Assembly (NCBI GenBank): GCA_965224515.1
Contig: OZ245051.1
Coordinates: 1,116,001 to 1,180,000 of the forward strand
Length of the DNA: 64,000 bases
Origin: Sedimenticola_A sp040506425
GTDB taxonomy: Bacteria; Pseudomonadota; Gammaproteobacteria; Chromatiales; Chromatiaceae
Direction: 5' to 3'
Part shown: piece after piece, positions 17,574 to 26,430 of the stretch
Layout of the letters: each line of letters begins with the position of its first letter
Position numbering within the stretch: the first letter of the stretch is position 1
Translations under genes and position numbers: made by a program
Notes under the pieces: generated by a model
The model's input: the letters and a program-made list of their open reading frames with translations, nothing else
The model's database searches: none
What the model was told of the DNA's origin: nothing

Positions 17574-17942
17574 TACGAAACAGCCATCTCTTACAATACA
17601 CTCAATCTGCGCCTGGTGGGCCATGCTCGACGGGGACTTGGGTGGGGGAGGGAGGAAGCTCGTGGCTTCTCACCAGACCGTTAGCCGCTATGGTGAAAAT
17701 CTGCTGGAGCGCCCTGCCTGTGCAAAGATTTTATCACCTGCATGGTAGATGTGTAGGGGGGGTTAGTGAAAACGTAACCCACCATTTTGCCAACTCCTGA
17801 TGCAATACGCTTTGCTATTGCACCCTAGATTGACGGTGCAGCGAGAGCTGTCCGGGGTGCTATTACCAAGAGTATGGTTTCGCCCGGGGGACCGGGCTCC
17901 TACAGAAAGCATTGGGTAGGGTGGGTTAGCGAATTTGTAGTG
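17574..17942. other. intergenic stretch with palindromic fragments
   Basis: I see no convincing gene here. It holds a hairpin formed by GGTTAGTGAAAACGTAACC near 17762-17780, a half copy of the GTAGGAGC repeat at 17881-17905 (ending CCGGGCTCCTACA), and a GGTAGGGTGGGTTAG stretch near 17917. These look like eroded interspersed repeats. Confidence 0.6.
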
Positions 17943-18230
17943 TTATTTCTTAGCCGCCTTGATAGGGGTGACGGTATTGTCCTCTTCACCTGCAAGGTCA
18001 TTCAGCGCCTCGGGCTTGCCCTTGCAGGCCTGGACAATCTTGTCCTTGTGCTGAGCCAGGAGAAGGCCAAACTCCTCGGCCTGTTTCTCATCCACGCCGT
18101 TGAGGTGCTCTTCCATCAGCATGGTGAACTGCTCAGCCAGTTCGAGCATTTTGTCGTGCGCGTCTGCATCTTTTTTCGATTCGTGCATGCTGTTGTCCCG
18201 GTCGCACATCCACATTGCTATGACAGCCAT
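17943..18230 (-). CDS. yebG: YebG family SOS-associated protein
   Basis: The 95-residue protein aligns along its length with YebG: 'ESKKDADAHDKMLELAEQF' corresponds to the conserved SKKEADAYDKMLD segment of the E. coli protein, followed by the same helical 'EEFGLLLAQHKDKIV' part and an acidic tail. E. coli YebG is DNA-damage induced and LexA controlled, with no settled biochemical role. A GTTC-N7-GTTC direct repeat overlapping a plausible promoter lies about 90 bases upstream (18317-18331). Confidence 0.85.
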   Translation of the reverse strand: MAVIAMWMCDRDNSMHESKKDADAHDKMLELAEQFTMLMEEHLNGVDEKQAEEFGLLLAQHKDKIVQACKGKPEALNDLAGEEDNTVTPIKAAKK

Positions 18231-18316
18231 CTGACCCTCGCTTTATGCATACCCTGTGGTACACCCGTTAGTCACTTAAGAATGGCAGGCCGTTGATTCA
18301 TTGCCTGCCCAATAGA

Positions 18317-18331
18317 GAACTAATATAGAAC
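18317..18331 (-). promoter_or_regulatory. candidate LexA box GTTC-N7-GTTC upstream of yebG
   Basis: On the minus strand the sequence is GTTCTATATTAGTTC. It overlaps a candidate sigma-70 promoter, TGGACC (18345-18350), 17 bases, TATATT (18322-18327). GTTC-N7-GTTC is the known alphaproteobacterial LexA site. A second copy precedes uvrD. Confidence 0.5.
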
Positions 18332-18364
18332 AATTGATGTGTAAGGTCCAGGGCCAGTAATCGA

Positions 18365-19354
18365 TTAAAGCTCTGGCAGCATAACCTGGTGATCGACACC
18401 CATGAGAATGGCAATCAGCGCGACACGCACCCACATGCCGTTGCGCTCCTGGCGCCAGTACTTGGCGCGGTGGTCGGCATCGATCCTGGGATCTATCTCG
18501 TCGCGGCGGGGAAGCGGGTGCATGATGACGCAGTCGTCCTGGAGTACATCCAGGTGGTCGTAGTGAAGACAGAAGTCCGAATGATCCACCGTGGCCGACT
18601 CCGAATCCTCGTCCCACTCATCCTGGATGCGGGTCATGTAGATGGCATCGGCCTCGCGAATGGCCCCTTCGAAATCGGTGGTCTCGGTAAACGGGACCTC
18701 TTTATTGGTCAGGCAGTCGCGCAGATCCTGCTCGATGCGGAACTGTTCAGGAGAGGCGAAGGTGATGGAGACATCTTCATAATTGGCCAGAAGCCGGCTC
18801 AATGAGCGAACCGTACGGCCTCGTTTCAAATCACCCACCATGCAGATCTTCTTGCCGTCGATCTTGTTGCCCTTGAAGCTGCGGCGAAGCGTGTAGATGT
18901 CCAGCAGCGCCTGGGTGGGGTGTTCATCCGGTCCGCTACCGGCGTTGATGATGGGTACCGGCCTGGGGGTCGAGTCGAGAAAAGTGGCGATGCGTTCGCA
19001 CAACCCGGCCTCGGGGGAGCGCATGACGATAAGATCGACGTAACTTGAGAAGGTGCGCAGAGAGTCTTCGATGGACTCACCCTTCTTCTCTGAGCTGGTG
19101 GAGCTGTCGCGGATCTCGGATGTCTTGACTCCCAGAATACTGCAGGCGGAGTGAAACGACATGAAGGTTCGCGTGGAGGGCTGGGTAAAATAGAGCATGC
19201 CCCTGACATGGGGCAGGAGGGACTGGAGGTAGAGAAGCCCTTCCTTGCTCTTGTCGTAACGCCGAATCAGGTTAACCAGATTGTAGAGATAATCGAGGAA
19301 TTCACGATCGAACTGATCGGATCTGAGAATATGGCCTGGCCTGTTGTTCAGCAT
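18365..19354 (-). CDS. pyrB: aspartate carbamoyltransferase catalytic subunit
   Basis: This enzyme catalyses carbamoyl phosphate plus L-aspartate to N-carbamoyl-L-aspartate, the first committed step of pyrimidine synthesis. The 329-residue protein has the carbamoyl-phosphate loop STRT ('FTQPSTRTFMSFHSAC'), 'GPDEHPTQALLDIYTLRR' and the 'MHPLPRRDEI' motif. No pyrI regulatory gene or pyrC-like partner is adjacent. The nearest downstream gene is yebG, with a 134-base gap containing its own promoter. Confidence 0.93.
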   Translation of the reverse strand: MLNNRPGHILRSDQFDREFLDYLYNLVNLIRRYDKSKEGLLYLQSLLPHVRGMLYFTQPSTRTFMSFHSACSILGVKTSEIRDSSTSSEKKGESIEDSLRTFSSYVDLIVMRSPEAGLCERIATFLDSTPRPVPIINAGSGPDEHPTQALLDIYTLRRSFKGNKIDGKKICMVGDLKRGRTVRSLSRLLANYEDVSITFASPEQFRIEQDLRDCLTNKEVPFTETTDFEGAIREADAIYMTRIQDEWDEDSESATVDHSDFCLHYDHLDVLQDDCVIMHPLPRRDEIDPRIDADHRAKYWRQERNGMWVRVALIAILMGVDHQVMLPEL

Positions 19355-19501
19355 TGTTCCCCCCTAAAGCAGTCGCACACATTATAGATGCCTGAAGCGC
19401 ATTAGGGATAGATGGAAAACCGGTTCAATTTGCTCTTTTTTTGACTCGGCTCAAAACCAGGGAGTGGACCGACCGGACCCGCTCCGGGTCCGGTCGGCAG
19501 A

Positions 19502-20776
19502 TCAGGTTTCAGGATAGTGTGCCGGGTAAGGGGCACGGGCCACACCGGTGTCCACCGCCGCCTTGGCCACGGCTGCTGAAATGGCATCCTTGAGGCGAGG
19601 ATCCAGGGGCTTGGGAATAATGTAGTCGGGACCGAACTCCAGCTTTTCCAGGCCGTAGGCATCCAGCACCAACTGGGGGGCGGGCTCGTGGGTCAGTGCC
19701 TGCAGCGCCTTGACCGTGGCGATCTGCATATCATCGTTGATGCGGGATGCATGAACATCCAGGGCACCCCTGAAGATAAAAGGAAAGCCAAGCACATTGT
19801 TGACCTGGTTGGGATAATCGCTGCGCCCGGTGGCCATGATCAGGTCATCGCGTACCTCGTGGGCCACCTCGGGACGGATCTCCGGCACCGGGTTCGAGAG
19901 GGCGAACACAACCGGGTTTGGGGCCATCATGGCAAGCTGCTCCGGGGTAACCAGGTCAGGTCCTGAAACGCCGATAAAGACATCCGCCCCCTCCATGGCA
20001 TCGTCCAGGGTGCGCCGCTCGGTATCTGCGGCCACGCCCCACTTGTAGGGGTTGAGGTCCTTGCGGCCGACATGGATGACTCCCTTGCGGTCCAGCACAA
20101 AGATATTGTCACGGTGGGCACCCATGGCCGTCAGCAGGCGAACAGAGGCAATACCCGCCGCCCCGGCCCCCAGCACCACAACCTTGGCGTCTTCGAGCTT
20201 CTTGCCTGCCAGCTCCAAAGCGTTGAGCAGGCCGGCGCAGATAATGATGGCTGTACCGTGCTGGTCATCATGAAACACCGGTATGTCCAACTGATCTATC
20301 AGGGCCGCCTCGATTTCAAAGCAGTGAGGAGCTGCGATGTCTTCCAGGTTGATGCCGCCGAAGGTGGGGGCGATACGCATCACCGTCTCAATGAACTCCT
20401 GGGGGTGCTCGGCATTCACCTCGATATCGAACACGTCGATATCCGCAAATTTCTTGAACAGTACGCCTTTGCCCTCCATGACAGGCTTGCCCGCCAGCGC
20501 CCCAACATTACCCAGCCCAAGCACCGCGCTGCCGTCCGTGATCACCCCCACCAGGTTGCCCTTGGCGGTGTAATCGTATGCGGCCTGGGGATCCTGGTGA
20601 ATCTGGCGAACCGGTTCTGCCACACCCGGGGTGTAGGCCAGGGCAAGGTCCTCCTGGGTCTCGGTAGGCTTGGTCAGCTCAACGCTGATCTTTCCCGGAC
20701 GGGGCTCAGAGTGATATTTGAGGGCTTTCTGGTTGATGGCGCTGTCGGCATCAGGGGCGTTGATATTTGCTGTCAT
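19502..20776 (-). CDS. malic enzyme, short form without phosphotransacetylase domain
   Basis: The enzyme oxidatively decarboxylates malate to pyruvate and CO2 with NAD(P)+. The 424-residue protein has the malic N-terminal domain ('LALAYTPGVAEPVRQI', 'VFHDDQHGTAIIICAGLLNAL') and a Rossmann domain ('VVLGAGAAGIASVRLL'). It lacks the C-terminal PTA-like domain present in the second malic enzyme at 59818-62079. It is monocistronic. Two isoforms in one window suggest different cofactor preference or regulation. Cofactor preference cannot be read with certainty. Confidence 0.92.
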   Translation of the reverse strand: MTANINAPDADSAINQKALKYHSEPRPGKISVELTKPTETQEDLALAYTPGVAEPVRQIHQDPQAAYDYTAKGNLVGVITDGSAVLGLGNVGALAGKPVMEGKGVLFKKFADIDVFDIEVNAEHPQEFIETVMRIAPTFGGINLEDIAAPHCFEIEAALIDQLDIPVFHDDQHGTAIIICAGLLNALELAGKKLEDAKVVVLGAGAAGIASVRLLTAMGAHRDNIFVLDRKGVIHVGRKDLNPYKWGVAADTERRTLDDAMEGADVFIGVSGPDLVTPEQLAMMAPNPVVFALSNPVPEIRPEVAHEVRDDLIMATGRSDYPNQVNNVLGFPFIFRGALDVHASRINDDMQIATVKALQALTHEPAPQLVLDAYGLEKLEFGPDYIIPKPLDPRLKDAISAAVAKAAVDTGVARAPYPAHYPET

Positions 20777-20887
20777 CTCTCGCTCGCAGGAGTAGGGTCA
20801 TAAACCTGCTTATGATGCGCTGCAATATAGAATGGTGCAACGGTATTTTTTGTGTGTTTGGTCTACCCCAGCCAAGCCTGATTTTTT

Positions 20888-20932
20888 GTAGGTCGGACTT
20901 CAGTCCGACATGTCGGGCTGAAGCCCGACCTA
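20888..20932. repeat. REP-like palindrome pair, GTAGGTCGG family
   Basis: Two hairpins (GTCGGACTTCAGTCCGAC and TCGGGCTGAAGCCCGA) are separated by ATG, with GTAG at the left end and CTAC at the right. It lies between the malic enzyme promoter region and rpmE. Confidence 0.88.
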
Positions 20933-21003
20933 CATAGGCTGGCAATCATGCCGGCACTGCTCACAACATCTGGCTGAAAAGAGCCGTTTTGGAACCCCGG
21001 AAA

Positions 21004-21032
21004 CCAAAAAAGCACCCCGAAGGGTGCTTTTT
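21004..21032 (-). terminator. rho-independent terminator of rpmE
   Basis: The stem AGCACCC/GGGTGCT closes around a CGAA tetraloop. On the minus strand it is followed by a TTTTTT run, and on the plus strand by TTTTT, so it could work in both directions. It lies about 30 bases after the rpmE stop. Confidence 0.85.
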
Positions 21033-21064
21033 CATTACCTGGCGGCCAGGCCGCCGGGCAGATC

Positions 21065-21271
21065 TTAGCCGCGAGAGTAACGCTTGCGGAACTTGTCTAC
21101 ACGACCAGCAGTATCCATGATCTTCTGTTTACCGGTGAAGAAAGGATGGCAGGAAGAGCAAACTTCCACGTGCAGTTCTTCCTCACCCAGGGTGGAGCGG
21201 GTCTGAAACTCGTTGCCGCAGCTGCAAACTACCTTCACATCGGCGTAGTTGGGGTGAATGTCCGCTTTCAT
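21065..21271 (-). CDS. rpmE: 50S ribosomal protein L31, zinc-binding (C+) type
   Basis: The 68-residue protein starts MKADIHPNY and has the two CxxC-type zinc ligands of C+ L31 (C16-x-C18 in 'VCSCGN' and 'CSSCHPFFTG'). Length and the closing 'GRVDKFRKRY' match bacterial L31. The zinc-free paralogue YkgM is not in the window. It is a single gene with its own terminator. Confidence 0.96.
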   Translation of the reverse strand: MKADIHPNYADVKVVCSCGNEFQTRSTLGEEELHVEVCSSCHPFFTGKQKIMDTAGRVDKFRKRYSRG

Positions 21272-21419
21272 GATTGCCTCTACAAAAAAAACTGAGTCTA
21301 CCGCCCCCGACCGGGACGGGAAAACCGCGCATGATATTGGAAAGGGGTGTCCAGTGCAAGCGCTTTTTCAATCATAATGCCCGCCATCAGCCCTGTACAC
21401 AAAGCCACCGCAAACCTCA

Positions 21420-22568
21420 TCAGCAAAAGATGGAGACCAGGTCGTTGAGAAAGCGCCTGCCCTGCTCCGTGGGGACAATCCTCTCCCTCCCCACCTCAAT
21501 CAGCCCCATCTCCCTGGCTCGGGCCAGACCCGGCTCCAGCAGTTCCAGGGGCAGGCCCGTACGGGTCCGGAACAACTCCGTCTCAAACCCGTTGTGAAGT
21601 CGCAATGCATTGAGCATAAACTCGGCCAGCAGGTCATCCCGGTCGAGCTGACGGGCCGAAACAGCTCGTTCGGTACCCGCTGCATCCATGTAAGTGAGTG
21701 GATGACGCTGCCTCCAGCGGCGCCATACCCCCCCTTCCCCAGGCAGGCTCAGTTTGCCGTGAGCCCCGGCACCGATACCGATGTAGTCACCAAAACCCCA
21801 ATAGTTGAGATTGTGTCTGCACTCAAAACCCTGCCGGGCATAAGCCGACACCTCGTACTGACCGTAACCGGCATCACCCAACAGGGACTGGCCGGCCTCC
21901 TGGATCCCGGCAATCGAGTCCTCATCAGGCAGCTCCGGCGGCCGGGCATGAAACAGGGTATTTGGCTCCAGGGTGAGCTGATAGTAGGAGATGTGCTGCA
22001 CACCCACGGCAACCGCCTGCCGGACATCAGCAACCGCGGTCTCCAGATCCTGCCCCGGCAGACCGAACATCAGGTCCATATTGATGCTGTTGAATCCCGC
22101 TTCACAGGCCTCGGCGAGGGCCGCACGGGCCTGCTCCGCGTCGTGAATGCGCCCGAGCAGGCCAAGGGCATGGTCATTGAAGCTCTGAACTCCCAGGGAG
22201 AGGCGGTTCACCCCGGCTTCACGGTAGGCGGCAAAACGGCCGCTCTCGTAGGTCCCGGGATTGGCCTCCATGGTGATCTCGGCATCTGCCAGGATTGGAA
22301 TGCGCTGCCCCAGGCCCAGGAGCAAGGTGCGGATGGCGTCGCCGGGAAAGAGGCTGGGTGTGCCACCCCCGATGAAGATGGTCGATACCTCACGCCCTTC
22401 CACCAGCGGCAGTTCGAGCTCTACATCCGCCAGCAGGGCGCGGACATAGCCCATGGCATCAGGGCAGCCCTCGGTCTGGTGGGAGTTGAAGTCGCAATAG
22501 GGGCACTTTCGCAGGCACCAGGGTATGTGGATATAGAGACCCAGGGGCGGGGGTGAACTCAATGCCAT
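21420..22568 (-). CDS. hemW: radical SAM heme chaperone HemW
   Basis: HemW binds haem and a [4Fe-4S] cluster and is thought to insert haem into respiratory proteins. It was formerly annotated as an oxygen-independent coproporphyrinogen oxidase. The 382-residue protein has the radical SAM motif C-x3-C-x2-C in 'IPWCLRKCPYCDFNSH', the following 'FIGGGTPSLF' SAM-binding glycine motif, and a C-terminal HemN-type domain ending in a short hydrophobic segment. The extra N-terminal motif of true HemN is absent. The family usually sits beside rdgB; here it stands alone. Confidence 0.93.
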   Translation of the reverse strand: MALSSPPPLGLYIHIPWCLRKCPYCDFNSHQTEGCPDAMGYVRALLADVELELPLVEGREVSTIFIGGGTPSLFPGDAIRTLLLGLGQRIPILADAEITMEANPGTYESGRFAAYREAGVNRLSLGVQSFNDHALGLLGRIHDAEQARAALAEACEAGFNSINMDLMFGLPGQDLETAVADVRQAVAVGVQHISYYQLTLEPNTLFHARPPELPDEDSIAGIQEAGQSLLGDAGYGQYEVSAYARQGFECRHNLNYWGFGDYIGIGAGAHGKLSLPGEGGVWRRWRQRHPLTYMDAAGTERAVSARQLDRDDLLAEFMLNALRLHNGFETELFRTRTGLPLELLEPGLARAREMGLIEVGRERIVPTEQGRRFLNDLVSIFC

Positions 22569-22662
22569 GGCGGAGACTTACCTGAACGTGAAAATACGAC
22601 GACCAGCCGACAGGCTGACCGCCATATAATGCCTCCCGGCGCCCATTTTAGCCAGACGCAGA

Positions 22663-23169
22663 TCAGGTATGCAGCATCTCCGATGCCCATCCCACGGCGT
22701 CGCAGGTGGCCTCTGGGTGGTCCTTTCTGATCACGCCATCAACCAAATGAAGTTTCCACCTGGGCACGTCCACAAGCAGAAGGATCTCACCATGACGCAG
22801 GGCCGAGCGGAACCCCTCGAGGTGCGCATGGGGTATGTGGCTGGCGAAGTAGTACCCCCCAAGGCAGGAGACCAGCATCACCAGGAGGCTGGCCACGGAC
22901 CAACCCCATGCACCAACCAGGAGACTGAGCACAAGCAGACCCAGAAACAGGGCAAACAGCATTAGATTTAGGTTCCAGAACAGCTGCTCCAGTTTTGCAC
23001 CCTGGTCCGTTCGCTGTCTGACTGACGCCTCAGGCAGACCCTTCAGGTCGACACCACGCCTGGCTATGGCGTGCATATGCCGGATATCGATATTCAAGCT
23101 TTTCAGGTCACCCACCGCTGTCTCCACATGATGTTTTTCCGGAAAAAGAATATATATCCGCCTGAGCAT
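22663..23169 (-). CDS. hypothetical two-helix membrane protein
   Basis: The 168-residue protein begins with a ferredoxin-like cytoplasmic part ('RRIYILFPEKHHVETAVGDL'), then two closely spaced hydrophobic segments (about residues 68-88 and 90-110), then a second cytoplasmic part ('ALRHGEILLLVDVPRWKLHLV'). The pattern recalls small proteins that respond to or modulate membrane-bound partners, but I cannot name it. A GGAGGAG ribosome-binding site is clear. It follows a small acidic gene on the same strand with a 20-base gap, so they are probably cotranscribed. Confidence 0.75.
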   Translation of the reverse strand: MLRRIYILFPEKHHVETAVGDLKSLNIDIRHMHAIARRGVDLKGLPEASVRQRTDQGAKLEQLFWNLNLMLFALFLGLLVLSLLVGAWGWSVASLLVMLVSCLGGYYFASHIPHAHLEGFRSALRHGEILLLVDVPRWKLHLVDGVIRKDHPEATCDAVGWASEMLHT

Positions 23170-23189
23170 CTCACCCTCCTCCTGAAGCG

Positions 23190-23399
23190 CTAACCCTCGG
23201 CAACATAGTCGTCGGTGTCATTGCCACAGACGATCTTTTCATCCTCCATCTCGATTGCCAGGTAGGTTTCGCGGTTCTCCTCGTTTTCAAAATAGATTTC
23301 GATACCGTGATCGCCGTCCCCCTCATAGACACAGGGGTGCTCTTCGGGATCAGGTACATCGTGCAGGGAAATTGGATCGGTCGTGGTCCTAAGGTGCAT
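23190..23399 (-). CDS. hypothetical small acidic protein
   Basis: The 69-residue protein is very acidic, with many Asp/Glu residues ('DDYVAEG' at the end) and two cysteines. GGAGGAG lies 6 bases before the ATG, which strongly supports translation. It probably forms an operon with the two-helix membrane protein 20 bases downstream. I do not recognise the family. Confidence 0.65.
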   Translation of the reverse strand: MHLRTTTDPISLHDVPDPEEHPCVYEGDGDHGIEIYFENEENRETYLAIEMEDEKIVCGNDTDDYVAEG

Positions 23400-23525
23400 G
23401 AGATCTCCTCCAGAGATGAGTGACTACACCTTTAACCTAGTAAACAACTCAGGTAATACAATAGCGGAGAAATTGGGGTTTTATCTCAAGCTTTCAGATC
23501 GGGTTGACCGGGAAAACAGCTGTCA

Positions 23526-24986
23526 TTAATCAGGCAGCCTGTAGCCATCCTGCTCGAACAGCACAACACAGGCATCCACCACCTGTTCATCGTAACGCTG
23601 GCCGCGATGGGTCTTTATCTCTTCAAGGGCGGCCTGGATATCAAATGCGGGACGATAAGGACGATGGGAGGTCATCGCCTCGACCGTATCCGCTACCGCG
23701 AGAATGCGCGCTTCAAGGATGATCTCGTCACCGCACAGGCCGGCGGGATAGCCGCTGCCATCAAGACGTTCATGGTGCTGGAGAATCATCTCTGCAACTG
23801 GCCACTGAAAGTCCACACCACGGATTATCTCGTTACCAACCTCGCTGTGATGTTTGACGATCTCGAACTCAGGCCCGGTCAAGGGGCCGGGTCGGCTGAG
23901 AATTTCCGCCGGGACGTAACTGTTGCCTATATCGTGGATCTGCGCACCCATGCGGATGCCATGAATCCGGTCTCTGTCACAGCCCAGTTTAGTGGCGATA
24001 GCCACCGCCAGCTCAGCCACCCGCCGCTGGTGATCGGCCGTATAGGGATCACGCTTCTCCACTGTCATGGCCACGGTCTGTATGGTCTGAACCAGGGCCG
24101 CTTCCAGCCGCTCTGCATTGCGCACACGCTCGGTCACATCATGTGCGATACCCTCAACCGCCACCACCATCCCCCTGGCATCGTACACCGGCGTCTCCTT
24201 GACCTCGAGCCGGCACACGCTGCCGTCCCGGCGATGCAACTCCAACTCGTACGCAGGCTGTTCGATACCGCGAATGCTGTTTTGGGTATGCCTCTCCACC
24301 TCGAGGTTGACCGCGTTGTCGGTCAGGTACTCAGAGTAGTGGGTGAGAAACTCTTCCTCGGTATACCCCGTGATCGCCTCAATGGATGGACTGAGGTAGG
24401 TGAAGACGCCGTCTGCCCCATGGGAGTAAAAGAAATACTCGCCCTGGATCGTCTCCACCAGCCGGCGGTACTTCTCCTCGCTGCCATACAGCGCATCCCG
24501 CTCCGCCTGCAGCTCCCCTATCTTCTTCTGCAGCTTCTGCGCCAATACCTCCTTGTGCATGTGATTCAGAGACAGCTCATCGGCCAACGCCGAATCCGGA
24601 ACATTCTCCAGCCCCCGCCGGGCGCGTTCATAGACATCGTTGATCGTCTCGATCAGCTGCTGGGGCCCCATGGGTTTGACCAGGTAGCGGGACGCCCCCA
24701 GGGCCTGCCCCAGCTCCAGGTCGTTCTCCCCGGTGTAGGTCGAAGAGTAGAAGATGAAAGGTATGTGGCGCAGGGTATCATCACTCTTGACCGCCCTGCA
24801 GAAAGCAAAGCCATCAAGATTCGGCATCAGTGCATCGGAGATGATGAGATCCGGCGGCGACTGCCGCGCCAGGGCGAGGGCCTGCTCGCCATCCTCCGCC
24901 AGCTCGACGTTGTTGCCGTAGGTCTGCAGCAGCTCTTTCAGCAACACTCTTGCGTCTTCGTTATCATCAGCGACCAGGATCTTCAT
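23526..24986 (-). CDS. response regulator with PAS and HD-GYP domains
   Basis: The 486-residue protein has an N-terminal receiver (acidic pocket 'VADDNEDA', phospho-acceptor in 'DLIISDALMPNLDGF', lysine in 'YLVKPMG'), a short coiled coil, a PAS domain (about 170-290) and a C-terminal HD-GYP phosphodiesterase. The HD-GYP motifs are intact: 'HDIGNSYVPAEIL' and 'HHERLDGSGYPAGL'. HD-GYP enzymes degrade cyclic di-GMP. It is divergent from the TRAP substrate-binding gene and shares a 157-base intergenic region with it. No cognate kinase is adjacent. Confidence 0.92.
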   Translation of the reverse strand: MKILVADDNEDARVLLKELLQTYGNNVELAEDGEQALALARQSPPDLIISDALMPNLDGFAFCRAVKSDDTLRHIPFIFYSSTYTGENDLELGQALGASRYLVKPMGPQQLIETINDVYERARRGLENVPDSALADELSLNHMHKEVLAQKLQKKIGELQAERDALYGSEEKYRRLVETIQGEYFFYSHGADGVFTYLSPSIEAITGYTEEEFLTHYSEYLTDNAVNLEVERHTQNSIRGIEQPAYELELHRRDGSVCRLEVKETPVYDARGMVVAVEGIAHDVTERVRNAERLEAALVQTIQTVAMTVEKRDPYTADHQRRVAELAVAIATKLGCDRDRIHGIRMGAQIHDIGNSYVPAEILSRPGPLTGPEFEIVKHHSEVGNEIIRGVDFQWPVAEMILQHHERLDGSGYPAGLCGDEIILEARILAVADTVEAMTSHRPYRPAFDIQAALEEIKTHRGQRYDEQVVDACVVLFEQDGYRLPD

Positions 24987-25067
24987 CGGCCCATCCGGGA
25001 TAATAAAACACTCTACTTTCAGTTTAGTTGAACAATCAGGGGAATACTCATAGTACGCATTACTACG

Positions 25068-25098
25068 GATTGAACTTTAGTATTCAATCTCCTATACA
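25068..25098 (+). promoter_or_regulatory. sigma-70 promoter with overlapping inverted repeat upstream of dctP
   Basis: TTGAAC (25070-25075), 17 bases, then TATACA (25093-25098) forms a good sigma-70 promoter for dctP. A perfect inverted repeat GATTGAA-N8-TTCAATC (25068-25074 and 25083-25089) covers the -35 element and most of the spacer, a typical repressor position. A smaller palindrome TAGTA-N5-TACTA lies just upstream at 25051-25065. Confidence 0.55.
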
Positions 25099-25143
25099 TA
25101 TGGGTTCATGCCAAAAGAATAAGCCCAAGACAAGGAGAACTGG

Positions 25144-26226
25144 ATGAAACGTCGTGACTTTCTCAAGAAGGCGGCTGTAGGTACCGCCGCTGCAGTAGCT
25201 GCACCGGCGGTCATTGCCGGCCCGAAAAAACTTCGCTGGCGCATGGCCACCTCGTGGCCCAAGGCCTTTGACACCATCTACGGTGGTGCTGTCACTGTAG
25301 CCGAACGGGTCAAGGCCATGACCAACGGCCAGTTTGAAATTATCCCCTACGCCGGCGGCGAACTCGTGGGTGGACTGGAAGTATTTGATGCCGTATCCCA
25401 GGGCACGGTCCAGATGGGACACACCGCATCCTATTACTATATCGGCAAAAACCCCTCTCTCGCCTTCGACACCGCTCTGCCCTTCGGCCTCAACTTCCGC
25501 CAGCAGAACGCCTGGCTCTATAACGGCGGCGGCATTGAAGATATGCGCAAAGTCTTCTCCGACTTCAATATCGTCAACTTTCCTGCCGGCAACACCGGTG
25601 CCCAGATGGGCGGCTGGTTTCGCAAAGAGGTGAACACCGCAGCCGACCTCAAGGGTCTCAAGATGCGCATCCCGGGCCTCGGCGGCAAGGTGATGAGCCG
25701 TCTCGGCGCCACCGTACAGGTACTGGCCGGCGGTGATATCTACCCCGCCCTGGAGCGCGGCGTGATCGACGCCACCGAGTGGGTCGGCCCCTACGATGAC
25801 GAGAAGGCCGGCTTCTACAAGGTGGCCAAGTACTTCTACTACCCCGGCTGGTGGGAGCCCGCTCCGACCCTGAGCCTCTACATCAACCAGAAGGCGTGGG
25901 ACAGCCTGCCCAAGGAGTACCAGGAGATCGTCTCCACCGCGGCGGCTCAGGCCAACCTGCAGATGATGGTGGATTATGACTCCAAGAACCCCAAGGCACT
26001 GAAGAGCCTGGCCAGCAAGGGCGTCGAACTGCGCGAGTATTCAGATGACATTCTGAATGCCGCCAAGAACGAGGCCTCCGCGCTCTACAGCGAACTGGCC
26101 GCCTCGGACCCCACCTACAAGGCGATCTACGACAACTGGAGTTCGTTCAAGGCCGACTCCGACAAGTGGTTCGGCACCTCCGAAACCGCCTACGCCAAGT
26201 TCGTATTCGGCGGCGGCAAGGGCTGA
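25144..26226 (+). CDS. dctP: TRAP transporter substrate-binding protein, TakP-like
   Basis: This periplasmic binding protein of a TRAP transporter has a Tat-type signal (MKRRDFLKKAAVGTAAA) suggesting export in folded form. The 360-residue sequence closely follows the alpha-keto-acid binder TakP of Rhodobacter: 'GGWFRKEVNTAADLKGLKMR', 'GGDIYPALERGVIDATEWVG', 'YYPGWWE'. This suggests pyruvate or a similar 2-oxoacid as ligand; that is inference. AAGGAG precedes the ATG. The membrane subunits are encoded convergently at 26431-28370. A strong terminator follows the gene. Confidence 0.9.
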   Translation: MKRRDFLKKAAVGTAAAVAAPAVIAGPKKLRWRMATSWPKAFDTIYGGAVTVAERVKAMTNGQFEIIPYAGGELVGGLEVFDAVSQGTVQMGHTASYYYIGKNPSLAFDTALPFGLNFRQQNAWLYNGGGIEDMRKVFSDFNIVNFPAGNTGAQMGGWFRKEVNTAADLKGLKMRIPGLGGKVMSRLGATVQVLAGGDIYPALERGVIDATEWVGPYDDEKAGFYKVAKYFYYPGWWEPAPTLSLYINQKAWDSLPKEYQEIVSTAAAQANLQMMVDYDSKNPKALKSLASKGVELREYSDDILNAAKNEASALYSELAASDPTYKAIYDNWSSFKADSDKWFGTSETAYAKFVFGGGKG

Positions 26227-26244
26227 TATTTTTTCAGGTCCGAC

Positions 26245-26276
26245 AAAAAAACCTCCCCGGACGGGGAGGTTTTTTT
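26245..26276. terminator. bidirectional rho-independent terminator after dctP
   Basis: ACCTCCCC and GGGGAGGT form a perfect 8-bp stem around GGAC, with six or more A before and seven T after. It lies about 25 bases past the dctP stop and 155 bases before the convergent dctM stop. Confidence 0.9.
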
Positions 26277-26337
26277 ATGCCCTGAATCAACAACCGTGAC
26301 CAGGGCCGGAAGCTCGATGAAAGGTTAAATCTTCAAT

Positions 26338-26406
26338 TGTAGGAGCCCAGTCCTCTGGGCGAGCTGGTCATTCGCTGCTTATCGCCCAGAGGACTGGGCT
26401 CCTACA
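26338..26406. repeat. REP-like perfect inverted repeat, GTAGGAGC family
   Basis: 25-base perfect arms (26338-26362 and 26382-26406) begin TGTAGGAGCCCAGTC and enclose a 19-base loop. It sits in the convergent intergenic gap between dctP and dctM and nearly matches 7578-7643. Confidence 0.9.
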
Positions 26407-26430
26407 ACGACGAATCAGATGCTTAATAGA

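Noticed and set aside
17515..17748. Possible small protein after the STAS-like gene
   Set aside because: It runs through a gene end and repeat fragments, has no ribosome-binding site and no family resemblance.
18231..18316. Search for the E. coli LexA box CTGT-N8-ACAG upstream of yebG
   Set aside because: No match was found; the closest string, CTGT followed by CGTT, fails in the second half.
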